Source: Streptomyces beihaiensis
Lineage (GTDB): Bacteria; Actinomycetota; Actinomycetes; Streptomycetales; Streptomycetaceae
DNA: 60,797 bases
Assembly (NCBI RefSeq): GCF_026274175.1
Contig: NZ_JAPHNL010000179.1
Location: 1-60,797, forward strand
Direction: 5' to 3'
This document shows, piece by piece, positions 59,377 through 60,797 of the stretch (the stretch's first letter is position 1; every line of letters begins with the position of its first letter). A model generated the notes under the pieces. That model saw nothing but the letters and a program-made list of their open reading frames with translations, was not told the origin of the DNA and ran no database searches. The translations under genes and the position numbers were made by a program.

Positions 59377-60797
59377 CGGCTCGTCCCGGTCCCCCGCTCC
59401 GCGTCCAGCGCGTACACGCACCGGTCCTTGCTGCACGCGTACACGACACCGTCCCGCACCACGGGCGTCCCGGTGATCTCACCACCGGTGGCGAGCTTCC
59501 ACCGCAGCCGCCCGTCGTCGGCCTTCAACGTGTACAGCAGGTGGTCGGCGGAGCCGAAGTGCACGCGCCCGTCGGCGACGACCGGCGAGCCGACGATCTC
59601 GCCGCCCGCCTGGAACCGCCACTTCGGCGTGCCGGTCACGGCGTCGAGGGTGTAGAGCCCCTGCCCGCTGCCCACATGGACGTGCCCCTGCGCGACGAGG
59701 ACCGGCGCCACGGACGACGAGCGCGACTCGGTGGCGATGCGCCAGCGGTCGCGGCCGTCGGTGGCGTCGAGCGCGTAGACGGTCCCCAGATGGTCCACGA
59801 GGTAGACGCCACCGCCGGTGACGGCGGGTCCGGGCACGTACGTGGGCGGGCACAGGAAGACGGCGGGCGCCTCGAAGTGCCAGCGCACACGACCTGACCC
59901 GACCTCGACGGCGAGCACCCGGGTCCCGGCGGAGACGTACACGTACCCGTCGGCGGCGGGGGTCAGCCGCACCGGGACTCCGCCGCAGGAGGCGGCGTCG
60001 CCGATCGGGTACGACCAGCGTTCCTCGCCCGTGCGGGCCTCCAGGGCGCGCAGCCGGGCGTCCTGCCAGACGTAGACCGTGCCGTCGTGGACGACGGGCC
60101 CGGACTCGGGTGACTCGAAGTCGCTCTGGCAGCCGGTGATCTCCCACAGCAGGTCGCCGCTGACGGCCTCGCGGGCCTGGACGCCGCCGCCGCGGGTGCC
60201 GGTGACGACGGTGCCGCGGTCGGCGTCGAGCGCGTACACCCACGCGTCGGTGGCGATGCGCCACAGGTCGGTGCCCTCGCGGGCGTCGAGCGCCCACAGG
60301 GTGGGGCCGTCGGAGGCGTGGATGCGGCCGTCGGCGACGGCCATGGACCAGGCGACGTCACGGGTCTTGAAGCGGCGGCGGCCGGTCGAGACGTCGAGGG
60401 CGTGGACCTCGAAGGAGGTGACGTACACCAGGTCGCCGGAGACGGTCGGGGTGCCCCACACGTCGTTGGACATGCGGAACCGCCAGGGCCGCCAGGCCGC
60501 GGCGTCCGTGCCGGCGGGCGCCGGGGCGGCGGGGTCCGGTGCCGCGGACGGCGCGGTGGGCTTGGCGCGGGACCAGGTGGCGGCGAGGCCGGACTCGGGG
60601 GGCGGCGCCTGCACGGCGGCCGCGCGGGCGTCGGCGACACGCGGGCCGGGCCCGATCGGCACCCGCGCCCCGGCGAGACGCACCGGCCCGTCGGCGGGAA
60701 GGCCCACGCCGGGGCCGGGACCGGTGGCCACGGCGGAGGCCGCGGGCGCGGCGGACGCGGCGGACGGCGCGGGAGCGCCCCGCCACCCGCCACCGCC
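59364..60797 (-). CDS. afsK: AfsK-like Ser/Thr kinase, C-terminal PQQ propeller (5' end outside window)
   Basis: The last 477 codons of a gene that continues beyond the right edge. A Pro/Ala linker (VPIGPGPRVADARAAAVQAP) leads to a beta-propeller of PQQ-like blades, repeated as GRRRFKTRDVAWSMAVADG, LWRIATDAWVYALDADRGTV, RWRIATESRSSSVAPVLVAQ and LRWKLATGGEITGTPVVRDG. The linker MSNDVWGTPTVSGDLVYVTS and propeller match AfsK of S. coelicolor as I remember it; there the kinase phosphorylates AfsR and DivIVA, linking metabolism, antibiotic control and polar growth. The kinase domain itself is not visible. Confidence 0.82.
   Translation of the reverse strand, partial: GGGGWRGAPAPSAASAAPAASAVATGPGPGVGLPADGPVRLAGARVPIGPGPRVADARAAAVQAPPPESGLAATWSRAKPTAPSAAPDPAAPAPAGTDAAAWRPWRFRMSNDVWGTPTVSGDLVYVTSFEVHALDVSTGRRRFKTRDVAWSMAVADGRIHASDGPTLWALDAREGTDLWRIATDAWVYALDADRGTVVTGTRGGGVQAREAVSGDLLWEITGCQSDFESPESGPVVHDGTVYVWQDARLRALEARTGEERWSYPIGDAASCGGVPVRLTPAADGYVYVSAGTRVLAVEVGSGRVRWHFEAPAVFLCPPTYVPGPAVTGGGVYLVDHLGTVYALDATDGRDRWRIATESRSSSVAPVLVAQGHVHVGSGQGLYTLDAVTGTPKWRFQAGGEIVGSPVVADGRVHFGSADHLLYTLKADDGRLRWKLATGGEITGTPVVRDGVVYACSKDRCVYALDAERGTGTSRQGR

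Overview
This 60.8 kb window looks like chromosomal core DNA of a Streptomyces species. The GC content is very high with strong third-position GC bias, GTG starts and purine-rich ribosome binding sites are common, and several families are typical of the genus (DUF397/XRE pairs, DUF5753, DUF3558, DUF2637, an AfsK-type kinase, DasR-like boxes). The gene content and order recall the region of the S. coelicolor chromosome around SCO4508 to SCO4423. That comparison is from memory and was not searched. I see no tRNA, rRNA, CRISPR array, prophage or complete insertion sequence.

Left part (1-19 kb). A partial prepilin-peptidase-like gene and a Ser/Thr kinase are followed by dispersed genes of the futalosine route to menaquinone: mqnA (2.2 kb), mqnE (11.4 kb), a UbiX homologue (13.4 kb), an MqnP-type prenyltransferase and a UbiD homologue (14.7-17.1 kb). 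Between them lie a cold-shock gene, an MFS exporter divergent from an XRE regulator, a decayed fabG-maoC-tetR lipid locus, and a DAACS symporter. The symporter is preceded by a short cysteine-rich leader ORF that should start at the first base of its mRNA. Lrp/AsnC and a 43-residue basic protein flank a repeat-rich promoter region. VOC proteins (one decayed), a PLDc_N protein and a cytosine-deaminase-like enzyme complete this part.

Middle (19-38 kb). A full system II cytochrome c maturation operon (resA-ccdA-resB-resC) lies downstream of a Tat-exported NodB-like lipoprotein, a histidine phosphatase and hemL, so heme synthesis and cytochrome c assembly are adjacent. Then come an MscS channel, a GNAT remnant, an LLM oxidoreductase, a two-component system, two envelope-glycan glycosyltransferases, an SDR, a YnfA-type protein and an HxlR regulator divergent from a quinone oxidoreductase.

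Right part (38-60.8 kb). This holds RtcB RNA ligase, two tandem DUF3558 lipoproteins with a DUF2637 membrane protein, class I lysyl-tRNA synthetase divergent from argS, a secreted GH18 chitinase under two abutting DasR-like boxes, and a small L7/L12-domain protein whose start codon lies inside a 13-bp inverted repeat. A Uma2 protein and an ATPase/XRE/DUF397 signalling trio follow. Next is an acyl-CoA catabolic locus (acyl-CoA ligase divergent from Ltp thiolase, DUF35 and enoyl-CoA hydratase) under paired TetR-like operators. The window ends inside an AfsK-like kinase gene.

The observations I rate highest are the cysteine-rich leader ORF before the symporter, the inverted repeat over the 50.06 kb start codon, the eroded fabG4-type locus that keeps its palindromic operators, and the paired CTGAC-N5-GTCAG sites at 56.1 kb.
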